64,000 nt of DNA from Acinetobacter lwoffii (GCF_019343495.1 NZ_CP072549.1:2480001-2544000), one strand, 5' to 3'; shown: positions 37,482-46,791, numbered from the stretch's first letter. Notes: generated from the letters alone by a model not told the origin. Numbers and translations are program-made.

Positions 37482-37811
37482 TTACTTGAAGTGCAAATGT
37501 TTGACCTCGCGGCGTAACTCCTGCACTTCATCAATGAGGTCCAGCATCATGGCAACGGCGCTAAATGAGGCATCAAAATCGCGTTGCAGGCGATAGGCGC
37601 GTTGTGCACGCGAGATATCTTCACCGAGGAAAGTGCTGGTCGGGGTTGTAGAACGATTGGGTAAAATTCCATGTTCAATTAACTGCATGACCCATTCCGG
37701 GCTTTGTCCACACGCTTCTGCAAAGTGGATCAAGTCAAATGAACGATCGTCCATAATTTCTGAGGGGGTATAACCTTGGGAAAAACTTTCTTGGTACTGA
37801 ATCGTAGTCAT
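37482..37811 (-). CDS. CbpM-like chaperone modulator (MerR-like fold)
   Basis: About 109 aa, start at MTTIQYQESF because AAGGAG lies 7 nt upstream. It has the CbpM pattern: FAEACGQSPEWVMQLIEHGIL (helix-turn-helix-like), a Trp-less linker, DISRAQRAYRLQRDFDASFSAVAMMLDLIDEVQELRREV (long helix pair). CbpM in E. coli binds the J-domain of CbpA and inhibits it. Here no cbpA/dnaJ-type gene is adjacent, which is unusual since the two are normally one operon. Without a known partner nearby, the role is inferred from family only. Confidence 0.8.
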   Translation of the reverse strand: MTTIQYQESFSQGYTPSEIMDDRSFDLIHFAEACGQSPEWVMQLIEHGILPNRSTTPTSTFLGEDISRAQRAYRLQRDFDASFSAVAMMLDLIDEVQELRREVKHLHFK

Positions 37812-38256
37812 GGGTCTACTCCTTAAACAGCCAAGTGTGCAAAATCCGGAGAAAGGGAAGGTGCTAAAATAGAACGCTTTCCAATCCTTGGACATGCAGA
37901 CTCAGAGTGATGACTCAAATGATCATGAGTGAAGAGTCGGGATGTGCCAGTAGTTGATGGATCAGTCGGTCTGACCGGATATCTATCAGCAGCATGCGAG
38001 GCAAAGAAGGTTAAAGTTGAAGTTGTTTTTATAATTTTATGTGTTATCGACAAAGCGTATTCAATCACTTTCCTGTGTTGAATAGAGGGCGCCATATCAG
38101 GGCTGCAAAGCAGACCAGAGGGCAAAATTGAACGAGGCTGAAGATTGATCATCATAAGTGGATAAAAAATAACCGTCTTCGATCCATTATTATGACTTTG
38201 CCTGCTCCAAAACAGTTTTTATTTGTACCTTATTGTTTCAAATCATGACAAAGAAA
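37812..38256. other. 445-bp region upstream of the CbpM-like gene, no gene supported
   Basis: Open frames exist on the minus strand but their translations look random and have no ribosome binding site. I searched by eye for a decayed J-domain protein (HPD motif, Gly/Phe region) and saw none. The promoter of the CbpM-like gene should be here. Confidence 0.5.
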
Positions 38257-38279
38257 AAAGCCCCTGATATAGGGGCTTT
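38257..38279 (-). terminator. Terminator of the DUF2147 gene
   Basis: GCCCCT GATAT AGGGGC stem; on the minus strand it is followed by TTTTTT. It lies 17 bp past the stop. Confidence 0.9.
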
Positions 38280-38295
38280 GAAAATCTTTCTGAAA

Positions 38296-38757
38296 TTAAT
38301 ATTTTACCCAAGTAACACTGCGGCCAATTACCGATACCCCGACATAACCACGCAAGGTCAGACGTTTGCCATTGGCACTTAAGCGTGCTTTACCTTTGTA
38401 AACTTTGCCACTGATCGGATCAAGCACTTTGCCATCATGGTATTCACGTGGCTTTTTCGGATCTGCCTTAAAATCCCAGATAAACGGCAGGCCTAGAAAA
38501 GGCTTGTTCTTAAGCTGACCTGGACATTTATGACAAATTCCCATTTTTTCTGCGCCAGGCAAGCTGCGTGTTTCGACAATCACTCCTTCATAACTGCCAT
38601 CTGCTTTCTTGCGAATTTCCACATCCGCACGAGAATAACCCGATTGATCATCGATGGTTTTCCATTTACCCAATAACGGATCTTCATAGGCAAAGGCCAG
38701 GCTAGAGACTGCGGCCAAACTTATCCCCATTAGTAGAGTATTCAATAATTTTCTCAT
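38296..38757 (-). CDS. DUF2147 exported protein
   Basis: 153 aa with a Sec signal peptide (1-23, cleavage after AFA). The mature part shows the DUF2147 pattern: DPLLGKWKTIDD at the start, a GVI-type strand, CHKC, the GLPFIWDFK segment, and ending with GYVGVSVIGRSVTWVK, a lipocalin-like small barrel. Periplasmic; function unknown in the family. AGG precedes the ATG. Single gene with terminator. The two Cys in CHKC could form a disulfide. Confidence 0.88.
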   Translation of the reverse strand: MRKLLNTLLMGISLAAVSSLAFAYEDPLLGKWKTIDDQSGYSRADVEIRKKADGSYEGVIVETRSLPGAEKMGICHKCPGQLKNKPFLGLPFIWDFKADPKKPREYHDGKVLDPISGKVYKGKARLSANGKRLTLRGYVGVSVIGRSVTWVKY

Positions 38758-39078
38758 AACATACCTGTTAAATTGATGATGTATTCATTTTAGAATTATT
38801 GCTCTAATTTATTTTAAAAGCATAATTAAATCAAGAGTATGAACTGTGCGGTCTTTCTCATAATTTTTTGAAAATGATGAATATTCAGGTTTTGTTAGTG
38901 TGAATAATCTTATAATTTAAAAGGGATTCTTAGATTGGATTTACAGGAGAGTTTGATTCAGGGGGTAGACAGGTTTTCTACTGTAGGAGAATACGCTCTG
39001 TTGAACTCAGTCCCATAGGTTTTAAAATATAAAAAAAGCATTCCTAGGAATACTTTTAAACTTAAGGATTAGAACTGC
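38758..39078. other. 321-bp region upstream of DUF2147, includes hslO terminator
   Basis: No gene supported. Holds the promoter side of the DUF2147 gene and, at 39033-39058, a palindromic AGTATTCC/GGAATGCT stem with T run on the minus strand that ends hslO. Confidence 0.5.
39033..39058 (-). terminator. Terminator of hslO
   Basis: Minus-strand AAAGTATTCC TA GGAATGCTTTTTTT, about 20 bp past the hslO stop. Confidence 0.85.
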
Positions 39079-39954
39079 TTAGCTCAGGTGTTTACCAAAT
39101 AGACCCAAGGCTTCTTCAGCGGTAAAAGTATATTGGCTATTACAGAACTGACAGTCCATTTCGATCGGATTCTGAAATTCCAGCGTTTCACGGATCGACT
39201 CTACGCCGATTTGCTGTAAAGCGACTGCACAACGCTCTTTAGAGCAGGTACAGCCAAACTTCAACACTTCCGTATCTGGCAGACGCACTTCTTCTTCGTT
39301 ATATAAACGGTACAGAATATCAGTAGCTTGCAAACCGACTAACTCTTCAGTTTTCAGGGTCTCTGTGAGCATGGTCAGACGTGGCCATAGGTCTTCATCT
39401 ACCCGGCGTTGTTCTTCTTCACTATTACGTGGCAACAACTGAATCAGTAAACCACCTGCACGCTGATGGTCACTTGCCAGTACAATACGCGTCGGAATCT
39501 GTGCAGAAAGGTCATAATATTGCATCAGACAGCCCGCCAGATTTTCTTTATCAAGGGGTACAATTCCCTGATAACGCTCACCAAATTCTGGTTCGATATT
39601 GATGAATAGAACCGGAGAGGTGAGTGATTTCAACACTGTACTGCTGTCTTCACCGACCAGAAAGTGCGGATCTTCTTCATAGTCAGCCAGAGCGCGAACT
39701 TCACCCAAATGGTTACATTCAGCCATAGCCCATTTAAATGTGCCCGATGCCTGAATTTGCAGGCTGATACGCCCTTTAATCTTCAATGTGCTGGCCAGCA
39801 GTGCAGTGGCACTAAGCATTTCACCTAGCAGGATTTTAACTGCAGGCGCATAGTCACGTTGCGCTAAAATGGTTTGTAAAGCTTCTTCAAGATGCACCAC
39901 TTCACCACGAACAGGGCTATCTTCAATAAAAAAGCGTTGGCGTAAATCAGACAT
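39079..39954 (-). CDS. hslO: Redox-regulated chaperone Hsp33
   Basis: 291-aa cytoplasmic holdase activated by oxidation. The N-terminal folding domain has VRGEVVHLEEALQTIL and LIQLLPRNSEE; the zinc redox switch near the C-terminus is CTCSKERC (C-x-C) and CQFC (C-x-x-C), all four zinc ligands present. Start at MSDLRQRFF (39954) has GGAG 6 nt upstream, preferred to an in-frame Met four codons earlier. Length equals that of E. coli Hsp33 (292). Single gene, 38 bp downstream of no other start; the CPA2 antiporter gene ends 50 bp upstream on the same strand. Confidence 0.97.
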   Translation of the reverse strand: MSDLRQRFFIEDSPVRGEVVHLEEALQTILAQRDYAPAVKILLGEMLSATALLASTLKIKGRISLQIQASGTFKWAMAECNHLGEVRALADYEEDPHFLVGEDSSTVLKSLTSPVLFINIEPEFGERYQGIVPLDKENLAGCLMQYYDLSAQIPTRIVLASDHQRAGGLLIQLLPRNSEEEQRRVDEDLWPRLTMLTETLKTEELVGLQATDILYRLYNEEEVRLPDTEVLKFGCTCSKERCAVALQQIGVESIRETLEFQNPIEMDCQFCNSQYTFTAEEALGLFGKHLS

Positions 39955-40004
39955 AAAATTCTCCATAACCCTGCTTTAATGGTGTCATTATTGTAAAACA
40001 CAAG

Positions 40005-41858
40005 TTAGGACAGTTCATCTCTTAACGTATCAATTCCTGCGCCGTTTGTATCCTGTTGCTGCTGTTTAGCCTGTTTTTGCACTTTATGGCGTTGATCCTG
40101 GGTAAACAGATGCTCCAGTTCAGCCAAACTACTATGCTGATTTTCATAATTTGGATGTTCATCCGGATCCAGATGATATTGGCTGTTGAGCAGTTTCTCA
40201 TCCTGTTCGCGGAAGTTTTGAATCTGTTGCAGGCTTTCTTCCGGGTCAGGATTGAGCTGGTTTAGTAAGGCCTGACTGAGTTCTAAAGCTGAAAGATAAG
40301 TTTCACGCCAGATGTGTTTCACGCCCAAATCCTGTAATAAATGCACATGATGCCGGTCACGGGCACGTACCCATAAACTGATTTCAGGATAATTCAGCCG
40401 CAGATGCCGCACGATCAGCATTGAGTCTTCAATATCGTCAATCGCCACAATCACCTGTTGTGCTGTGGCAATACCGGTCTGTATCAAGGCTTCAGGCTCT
40501 GTCGCATCTGCCTGATAGAAAGGGATGTCGTACTGCGCCAGAAGTTCAGTGGCTTGCACATTGCTGTCCATGACACTAAAGGCGTGTTGCTGTTGCAGTA
40601 AAATCCGGGCGATGATTTGCCCGAAGCGGCCAAAGCCAATCAGCAGAATCGGAGTACTGGTTTCAGGATTGAGATCGGTTTCGAAGGTCGCTGCCAGATG
40701 ATTGTGACGATCCAGATGCGGTAAAATCTGGCTGTGCAATAACCAATAAAATGCGGGCGTCAGTAGCAAGGAAAAACTCACCATCCACAGCAAGGGAGAG
40801 AGCAGATCGGCCGGAATAATCTGGTCGGATACTGCAATCACCAGTGCCAGTAAGGCAAATTCACCGCCTTGTGCCAGACTAGCTGCTAACAAGGTGCTAT
40901 TGCGCCAGCTATTTTGATGATAACGCGCCAATGTCAGGCTGATTGCAAACTTGACTAAGATTAAAGCGAGGGTGCCGCCGAGAATGATCCAGGGGAAATT
41001 CAGCAGATCAGACAATTTTAGTGCCATGCCCAGACTGATAAAGGCCAGGCCGATCAATAAGCCCTGAAAAGGCCGAATCGTGCTTTCTACCGCAGGACGA
41101 AAATCTGAATCTGCCAGTAAAATACCGGCAAATAAGGCACCGAGAAATAGATTCAGGCCGAGGGTATTCATTAACACCAACAATGCCAAGGTCACCGCAA
41201 TCGCTACAATCGCATGCAGTTCGTGACTGCCACTTTTAGCAATCCAGCGATACAACGGCTGCATCAAGTAACGATTACACAGGAACAGACCGCTTAACGT
41301 CGCGATGAGGGCAGCAAAGTAGGCCACGCCATGTTCGGTCGAGCGAATCCCGGCAAATAAGGGAATGGCTGCAATCACCAGAATGGCCAACAGAGCATGA
41401 ATCAGCAGAATCGAATAGGCTTGCTGACCATAGCTGGTGGCGAACTGTTCCTGATGATTGAGATGTTGAATCACCAAAGTCAGGGCGGACAAACTGCCGG
41501 CGAGTCCAATTACAATGCTGGCGAGTAGGCTTTGCTGAAGGAAAACCCAGGCCATGAGGGTGAAAATCAGGGTGCTGATTAGTACCTGTAAAGCAACCAT
41601 CATCCACAGGGAGGGATTAATCTGCACAATGCGTTGTGGTCTGAGTTGCAGGCCGATCCAGAACATCAGTGCCATCAGGCTGACTTGCATGAAACTACTC
41701 ATGACTTCGGGTGTCTGAATCAGGTGCAAAAGGCTTGGACTTAAGATGATCCCTGTTAACAGATAGCCCAGCACACTTGGCAATCTGAGCCTTTTACTCA
41801 GTGGCACTATCAACAGTGCAATGACCAGAACCAGTGTTATTTGTAACAGTATCGACAT
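40005..41858 (-). CDS. CPA2 monovalent cation:proton antiporter (KefB/C-like) with RCK domain
   Basis: 617 aa. Residues 1-~375 have about 12 transmembrane helices of the Na+/H+ exchanger type (RLRLPSVLGYLLTGIILSP is the conserved second helix); then a TrkA-N/RCK domain with a Rossmann GFGRFGQIIARILLQQ (about 405-420) that binds nucleotide, and DATEPEALIQTGIATAQQVIVAIDD. The C-terminal ~60 residues are Gln/Lys/His-rich and probably disordered. Family members act in K+ efflux; the regulatory glutathione motif of KefC is not evident, so substrate and control are uncertain. AGGAAA precedes the ATG. Confidence 0.9.
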   Translation of the reverse strand: MSILLQITLVLVIALLIVPLSKRLRLPSVLGYLLTGIILSPSLLHLIQTPEVMSSFMQVSLMALMFWIGLQLRPQRIVQINPSLWMMVALQVLISTLIFTLMAWVFLQQSLLASIVIGLAGSLSALTLVIQHLNHQEQFATSYGQQAYSILLIHALLAILVIAAIPLFAGIRSTEHGVAYFAALIATLSGLFLCNRYLMQPLYRWIAKSGSHELHAIVAIAVTLALLVLMNTLGLNLFLGALFAGILLADSDFRPAVESTIRPFQGLLIGLAFISLGMALKLSDLLNFPWIILGGTLALILVKFAISLTLARYHQNSWRNSTLLAASLAQGGEFALLALVIAVSDQIIPADLLSPLLWMVSFSLLLTPAFYWLLHSQILPHLDRHNHLAATFETDLNPETSTPILLIGFGRFGQIIARILLQQQHAFSVMDSNVQATELLAQYDIPFYQADATEPEALIQTGIATAQQVIVAIDDIEDSMLIVRHLRLNYPEISLWVRARDRHHVHLLQDLGVKHIWRETYLSALELSQALLNQLNPDPEESLQQIQNFREQDEKLLNSQYHLDPDEHPNYENQHSSLAELEHLFTQDQRHKVQKQAKQQQQDTNGAGIDTLRDELS

Positions 41859-41933
41859 TTTCCTGCCCTAAATTTATTCTTGATCCAGACTTGCAGTTTC
41901 GTATTCCAGATCGATCCTCAGGCGCAATATCTT

Positions 41934-44156
41934 TTAGCTCAGTTCCTGAGGGTCGATGTCCAGCGTGAGCTTCATGCTAGAAGGTTTGTCCTGCAGCATG
42001 TTTTGCCACCAGCTACGCACATAGTAATGCAAACGTGGACGATCCGCTGACAATAGCACCATATGCGACTGATAGCGTCCGGCCTTACGTTCCATTGGCG
42101 CAGGAATTGGTCCCCAGATGTCCAGCGCCAGATCAGGATATTGCCTGAGGAGTGCTGCATGTTTCTGTAAGAATTCGGTATTTTGTGCCTGATCCTTGGA
42201 TTCACAGCGAATCAGGATGGCATAACGGTAGGGCGGCATTCTGGCCATCTGCCGTTCTTTTAAGGTCTGCTGGGCAAATACGCGATAATTTTCATTCACT
42301 AAGGTGTTCAGCAGGGCATGATCAGGTCTGAGGGTCTGCAGATAAACATCGCCTTTATGTTCACCACGTCCGGCACGGCCAGCCACTTGCACGATCAGTT
42401 GCGCAGTCCGTTCAGTAGCACGGAAGTCCACACTCAGTAGACCGGAATCAATATCCAGAATCGCCACCAGCGTCACATAAGGAAAATGATGCCCCTTGGC
42501 CAGCATCTGGGTGCCGAGTAGAATCGCCGGTTCGCTTTTCTGAATCTTGTCATAGATTTTTTGCCAGCTGCCGACCCGACTGGTGGAATCGCGATCGACC
42601 CGAATCACCTCAAAATCCGGAAATAGCTCATTTAAATGTTCTTCGACTTTGCCGGTGCCCATACCCAGTGTAACCAGTTCCTGATGCTGACATTGCGGGC
42701 AGTGTTCCGGCATGCGGTGAATAGTGCCGCAGTGATGGCAATGCAGATGCTGATAAGGCTGACGGTGTACAGTGAAGTTGGCATCACAGTGCGGACATTG
42801 CGCCTGCCAACCACAGCTGCCACACAGCAGGACGGGAGCATAGCCACGGCGGTTTAAAAAAATCAGCACCTGTTCTTTTTTCTCCAGGCGCTTTTTGATG
42901 TCCTGAATCAGTTGAAGGCTAATCCCATGCTTTTTTTGCGCAACTTTTAAATCCAGAATATGGATTTTGGGCATCAAGGCCGTGCCGGCACGTTGATTCA
43001 GCTCCAGCACCTGCATCTTGCCATGTTCCACCAGCGCATAACTGTCAATACTTGGTGTGGCTGACCCTAAGATTACCAGACATTGCTGTAAATGGCCGCG
43101 GTACAGGGCGACATCTCGGGCATGATAGCGGAAGCCTTCCTGCTGTTTAAAGGACAGGTCATGTTCTTCATCCAGAATGATCAGGCCCAGATTCGGCATT
43201 GGCGTATAAATGGCGGAACGTGTACCAAGCACAATTGAGGCTTTGCCAGTTTCTGCCGACTGCCAGGCTTGTAGCCGTTTGGAATCATTCAGCCCGGAAT
43301 GCAGCAGCGCAATATGGCAATGAAAACGGGACTGAAAACGGCTGATGGTTTGCGGCGTCAGGCCGATTTCCGGCACCAGCACTAGCACCTGTTTGCTCTG
43401 TTTCAGTACCTGTTCCATGATCTGCAAATACACTTCAGTTTTACCGCTGCCGGTCAGACCATCCAGTAAAAAAGCCTGATATTGATTGCGATATTTTAAT
43501 ACTTGTTCGACAGCATGTTTTTGTTCAGGATTGGCGGTCAGCGGCATCTGTGCCAATTGCATTGGTTGTGGGCTGAAATCTTGTGGCTCCAGTACACAGG
43601 CGCAAATCTCTTTTTTCTCCAGTGCTTTTAAGGTCGCGGTTTCAATCCCGGCCATATTCAGCACATTTTCAGTAGTCCCGACCGGGTGCAGTTTTAAAAT
43701 CCGGTAGGCTTCCTGCTGCTTGTCCGAACGACGTACTTTGGCCTCGGCATCAGGGTCTAGCAATTTCCAGGTACGGGCCAGCAGGTTATAAGGCTTACCC
43801 TGACGCAACAGGGTCGGCAGGGCACTGTGGACGACTTCACCGATCGGGAACTGGTAATATTGCGCTGACCATGTCAACAAACTTAAAACTTTGCTATCTA
43901 TAATGGCGCGTTCATCGAGCAGTTCGGTTACAGCTTTAAGCTTAAAGCGTGGATCGAGAGGGGTGTCTGCCGAGAGTTTTTCGATAATCACCCCGACCAG
44001 ATTCTGCCGACCAAACGACACCAGTACACGTGCGCCAATCTGCGCCTGTTTAAATTGTTCTGCACTCATCGTGTAATCAAAACAATCAAATACATGCACA
44101 GGTACAGCAACGCGTACGCGATAAATTGGACTTAAATCGGTGTGAGAATTTTGCAT
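41934..44156 (-). CDS. priA: Primosomal protein N' (PriA helicase)
   Basis: 740-aa SF2 3'-5' helicase that restarts stalled replication forks. N-terminal DNA-binding domain (about 1-110, VRVAVPVHVFDCFDYTM), helicase core with Walker A DGLTGSGKTEVYL (about 233-245), DEEH box (LIILDEEHDLSFKQQEGFRYHARD), the zinc-binding Cys cluster CGSCGWQAQCPHC...CHHCG...CPQCQH (about 435-480), and C-terminal GRAGRGEHKGDVYLQT and ARMPPYRYA segments. All expected motifs are intact. It lies 76 bp upstream of the CPA2 gene on the same strand and is divergent from gspF. Confidence 0.97.
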   Translation of the reverse strand: MQNSHTDLSPIYRVRVAVPVHVFDCFDYTMSAEQFKQAQIGARVLVSFGRQNLVGVIIEKLSADTPLDPRFKLKAVTELLDERAIIDSKVLSLLTWSAQYYQFPIGEVVHSALPTLLRQGKPYNLLARTWKLLDPDAEAKVRRSDKQQEAYRILKLHPVGTTENVLNMAGIETATLKALEKKEICACVLEPQDFSPQPMQLAQMPLTANPEQKHAVEQVLKYRNQYQAFLLDGLTGSGKTEVYLQIMEQVLKQSKQVLVLVPEIGLTPQTISRFQSRFHCHIALLHSGLNDSKRLQAWQSAETGKASIVLGTRSAIYTPMPNLGLIILDEEHDLSFKQQEGFRYHARDVALYRGHLQQCLVILGSATPSIDSYALVEHGKMQVLELNQRAGTALMPKIHILDLKVAQKKHGISLQLIQDIKKRLEKKEQVLIFLNRRGYAPVLLCGSCGWQAQCPHCDANFTVHRQPYQHLHCHHCGTIHRMPEHCPQCQHQELVTLGMGTGKVEEHLNELFPDFEVIRVDRDSTSRVGSWQKIYDKIQKSEPAILLGTQMLAKGHHFPYVTLVAILDIDSGLLSVDFRATERTAQLIVQVAGRAGRGEHKGDVYLQTLRPDHALLNTLVNENYRVFAQQTLKERQMARMPPYRYAILIRCESKDQAQNTEFLQKHAALLRQYPDLALDIWGPIPAPMERKAGRYQSHMVLLSADRPRLHYYVRSWWQNMLQDKPSSMKLTLDIDPQELS

Positions 44157-44306
44157 ATCTTGGGGTGGAGATCCTGAAGAAATTTCGTCGTGCTTAAAGT
44201 TCGATTATGTTAGAGTGAGCAGATAATTTATATCAAAGAATATGAATGATTTCGGTGGTCTGACGCAACAGCGTTGAGCAAAATTTTGGAAAATTAGAGC
44301 ATTACA

Positions 44307-45512
44307 ATGCCTGCATATCAGTTTATTGCGCTTGATGCTTCAGGAAAGCAGCAAAAAGGCGTGCTGGAGGGGGATTCTGCACGTCAGATCCGGCAACAAT
44401 TACGGGATAAAGCACTTATTCCTGTCTCTGTTGATCCTGTCGAAAAAAAAGATCAACAGCATCGTCGAAAATGGTTTGAAAAAAGCATCACCGCCTACGA
44501 TCTGGCTCTGATGACCCGGCAGTTATCCGTGCTGGTCGCTGCTGCAATTCCGCTAGAAGAAGCCATCCGCGCCGTCGGCAAGCAAAGTGAAAAAGTGCAT
44601 GTACAAAACCTGCTGATGTCGGTGCGCTCCAAAGTGCTGGAAGGGCATAGTCTGGCGCAGGGCTTGCAACAATCCGGACGTTTTCCCGAGCTGTATATTG
44701 CCACAATTGCCGCCGGTGAACGTTCCGGGCATTTAGACCTGATTCTGGACCAACTGGCAGACTATACCGAAAACCGCTTTGCCATGCAGAAAAAAATCCA
44801 GGGTGCGATGGTCTATCCTATTATCCTGATGCTGATGTCCTTTGCGATCGTGATGGGGCTGATGACCTATGTGGTGCCAGATATCGTCAAGACCTTTGAC
44901 CAGAGTAAAGATGCCTTGCCGTGGATTACCGTGGCCTTGATGAAAGCCAGTGATTTTATCCGCATTGCCTGGCCATTTTTATTGATCGGTGGGGCTTTGG
45001 GGATTTTCCTGTTGGTCCGGTTTTTAAGAACCACCGCCGGGCATTATGCCTTTGACCGTCTGACCTTAAAATTACCTTTATTCGGCAAATTGTCACGCGG
45101 GATTAATGCCGCACGTTTTGCCAGTACCTTATCCATTTTGACCCAGTCTGGCGTGCCGCTGGTCGATGCACTGCGGATTGGTGCCGCAGTCAGTAACAAC
45201 TGGGTGATCCGGGATTCTGTCAATCTGGCAGCGGAAAAAGTCACTGAAGGTGGCAACCTGGCAACCCAACTGGAACGCAGTGGTTATTTCCCGCCGATGA
45301 TGGTACAAATGATCAAAAGTGGTGAAGCGTCTGGTGAACTGGACCGCATGTTGGAACGTGCTTCACAAATGCAGGATCGCGAAGTGACCACCCTGATTTC
45401 AACTTTACTGGCCTTGCTGGAACCTTTAATGCTGGTGTTGATGGCCAGTATTGTTCTGGTCATTGTGATAGCAGTGATGCTGCCAATTGTGAACATGAAT
45501 AATATGATTTAA
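44307..45512 (+). CDS. gspF: Type II secretion inner-membrane platform protein GspF
   Basis: 401-aa T2SS platform protein. It begins with MPAYQFIALDASGKQQKGVLEGDSARQIRQQLRDK, the usual GspF start, and has two repeated T2SSF domains (about 70-195 and 272-395) and three transmembrane helices (about 170, 222 and 375). LEEAIRAVGKQSEKV and GVPLVDALRIGAAVSNN are the duplicated conserved helices. Together with GspE/L it powers pseudopilus extension. It is followed 80 bp later by gspG; the other gsp genes are not in the window, in line with the scattered T2SS of Acinetobacter. Confidence 0.96.
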   Translation: MPAYQFIALDASGKQQKGVLEGDSARQIRQQLRDKALIPVSVDPVEKKDQQHRRKWFEKSITAYDLALMTRQLSVLVAAAIPLEEAIRAVGKQSEKVHVQNLLMSVRSKVLEGHSLAQGLQQSGRFPELYIATIAAGERSGHLDLILDQLADYTENRFAMQKKIQGAMVYPIILMLMSFAIVMGLMTYVVPDIVKTFDQSKDALPWITVALMKASDFIRIAWPFLLIGGALGIFLLVRFLRTTAGHYAFDRLTLKLPLFGKLSRGINAARFASTLSILTQSGVPLVDALRIGAAVSNNWVIRDSVNLAAEKVTEGGNLATQLERSGYFPPMMVQMIKSGEASGELDRMLERASQMQDREVTTLISTLLALLEPLMLVLMASIVLVIVIAVMLPIVNMNNMI

Positions 45513-45591
45513 ACAGAAACCAGTTAGAATTTTGTTGTGATCAAGATTCAAGTGGAAATTCTGAATGATGCAAATAAATGAGAGAGATTGA

Positions 45592-46026
45592 ATGAAAAGG
45601 ACTCAATTAAATAAACAGACGGGCTTTACCTTAATTGAAGTCATGGTGGTGATTGTAATTCTCGGTGTGCTTGCTGCGCTGATCGTTCCGAACGTGATGG
45701 GACGTGGTGAAAAGGCCAAAGTCGATACCACCGTGATCAAGTTACAAAGCATTGCAGGTTCACTGGATCAATACAAGCTGGACAATGGCAAGTATCCAAG
45801 TATGCAGGAAGGCGGTCTGGATGCACTGGTGAATCAGCCAGCGACTGCAAAAAACTGGGTGCCAGGCGGTTATGTCAAGGGCGGTTTTCCAAAAGACAGC
45901 TGGGATAATGAACTGCAATATGTGATTCCGGGCACCGATGGCCGCAGCTTCGATCTGTATTCATTTGGTGCAGATGGTCAATCGGGTGGTGAAGGAACAG
46001 ATGCCGATATTTATTATCAGCCTTAA
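45592..46026 (+). CDS. gspG: Major T2SS pseudopilin GspG
   Basis: 144-aa major pseudopilin. The class III prepilin signal is KQTG-FTLIEVMVVIVILG: PilD/GspO cleaves after Gly and methylates Phe; the Glu5 of the mature protein is present. The globular part has the family's P-S-M-Q-E-G-G-L-D-A-L and W-V-P-G-G-Y-V-K-G-G motifs and the calcium-site loop YSFGADGQSGGEGTDADI near the C-terminus. Length matches GspG. It probably shares transcription with gspF. Confidence 0.97.
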   Translation: MKRTQLNKQTGFTLIEVMVVIVILGVLAALIVPNVMGRGEKAKVDTTVIKLQSIAGSLDQYKLDNGKYPSMQEGGLDALVNQPATAKNWVPGGYVKGGFPKDSWDNELQYVIPGTDGRSFDLYSFGADGQSGGEGTDADIYYQP

Positions 46027-46061
46027 TTGAGAATCGTTATAAATTTTCGATAGATAGAATA

Positions 46062-46106
46062 TATCACTTCACTGAATAGGCTATTTCAATACGAAGTGAA
46101 GTGATA
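46062..46106 (+). repeat. 12-bp inverted repeat after gspG
   Basis: TATCACTTCACT (46062-46073) and AGTGAAGTGATA (46095-46106), with a nested AATAG/CTATT stem in the loop. No T run. Likely an mRNA 3' structure or operator. Confidence 0.75.
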
Positions 46107-46310
46107 ATAACTATTAATTATTAAATATAATGTAAGTTAATGATATTTATAATAATGAAATAATAAAAACGATATGCGAGTTATAATAAGAATTATTCCC
46201 ATATTTATCTATTACAATTCTCGTAAAATATGAATAAACATACACTTTCTATTTATTTAAAAAAGCTCATAATGATCTGAATGGTACTTGACTCGCCAAC
46301 GGAGAAGCAC

Positions 46311-46646
46311 ATGAAAGCATTAATCTTAGGAGATGAAATCAATCAATTTCATTGGTCGATGCTGAAATCTGTTCTTCTGGTTTTAAGCATGCTGCCGATC
46401 AGTCAGGGTATCGTTCATTTATGGCAAAGCACCGAAGGCAGCAGCCAGATTATGGTGGCTTTTTTTGCTATCAGCTTGATGAGCAGTTTATTGGCCCTGT
46501 GTTTCTGGTCAGCATTAAACGCGAGTGTAGTTCGCATTCAAGCCGAACAAGGTTCAGTATTTGAGCAGACACTGGTTCAGATCTATCGTCATGTACCAAT
46601 GCTGTCTCTTGCCAGCATGTTGTGTTATCTGGCTATACAGTTTTAA
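46311..46646 (+). CDS. Small inner-membrane protein, unknown function
   Basis: 111 aa from ATG 46311, which has GGAG 6 nt upstream. Three hydrophobic segments: about 16-36 (MLKSVLLVLSMLPISQGIV), 50-75 (IMVAFFAISLMSSLLALCFW) and a weaker one at the C-terminus (VPMLSLASMLCYLAIQF). No signal peptidase site or cysteine motif. I recognise no family. Monocistronic: a 284-bp AT-rich spacer lies before it and a terminator after. Codon choice is like its neighbours. Confidence 0.72.
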   Translation: MKALILGDEINQFHWSMLKSVLLVLSMLPISQGIVHLWQSTEGSSQIMVAFFAISLMSSLLALCFWSALNASVVRIQAEQGSVFEQTLVQIYRHVPMLSLASMLCYLAIQF

Positions 46647-46664
46647 GTTTTAAAGAGATAAAGA

Positions 46665-46691
46665 AACCGAGGCATTGACCTCGGTTTTTTT
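46665..46691 (+). terminator. Terminator of the small membrane protein gene
   Basis: AAACCGAGG CATTGA CCTCGGTTTTTTT, a 9-bp stem with T run, about 18 bp past the stop. Confidence 0.93.
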
Positions 46692-46758
46692 ATTGCTTTG
46701 AGTGTTCCTCCCTTTCATAAAGAGAGGTGAGGAGGGATTGATAAGATGCTATATTCAG

Positions 46759-46791
46759 GAATCCCCTAAGTCCCCCTTTGTAAAAGGGGTA
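46759..46791. repeat. Intergenic palindrome of the CCCCCTTTGTAAAAGGGG type
   Basis: ATCCCCTAAGT then CCCCCTTTGTAAAAGGGGT at 46772-46790; the arms CCCCTTT and AAAAGGGG pair. Near-identical elements are frequent between genes in Acinetobacter and look like a dispersed REP-type repeat. Sits between the small membrane gene and the end of lnt. Confidence 0.65.

Noticed and set aside
37823-38155. A 110-codon minus-strand open frame upstream of the CbpM-like gene
   Set aside because: No ribosome binding site and a random-looking composition; no trace of a J-domain protein.
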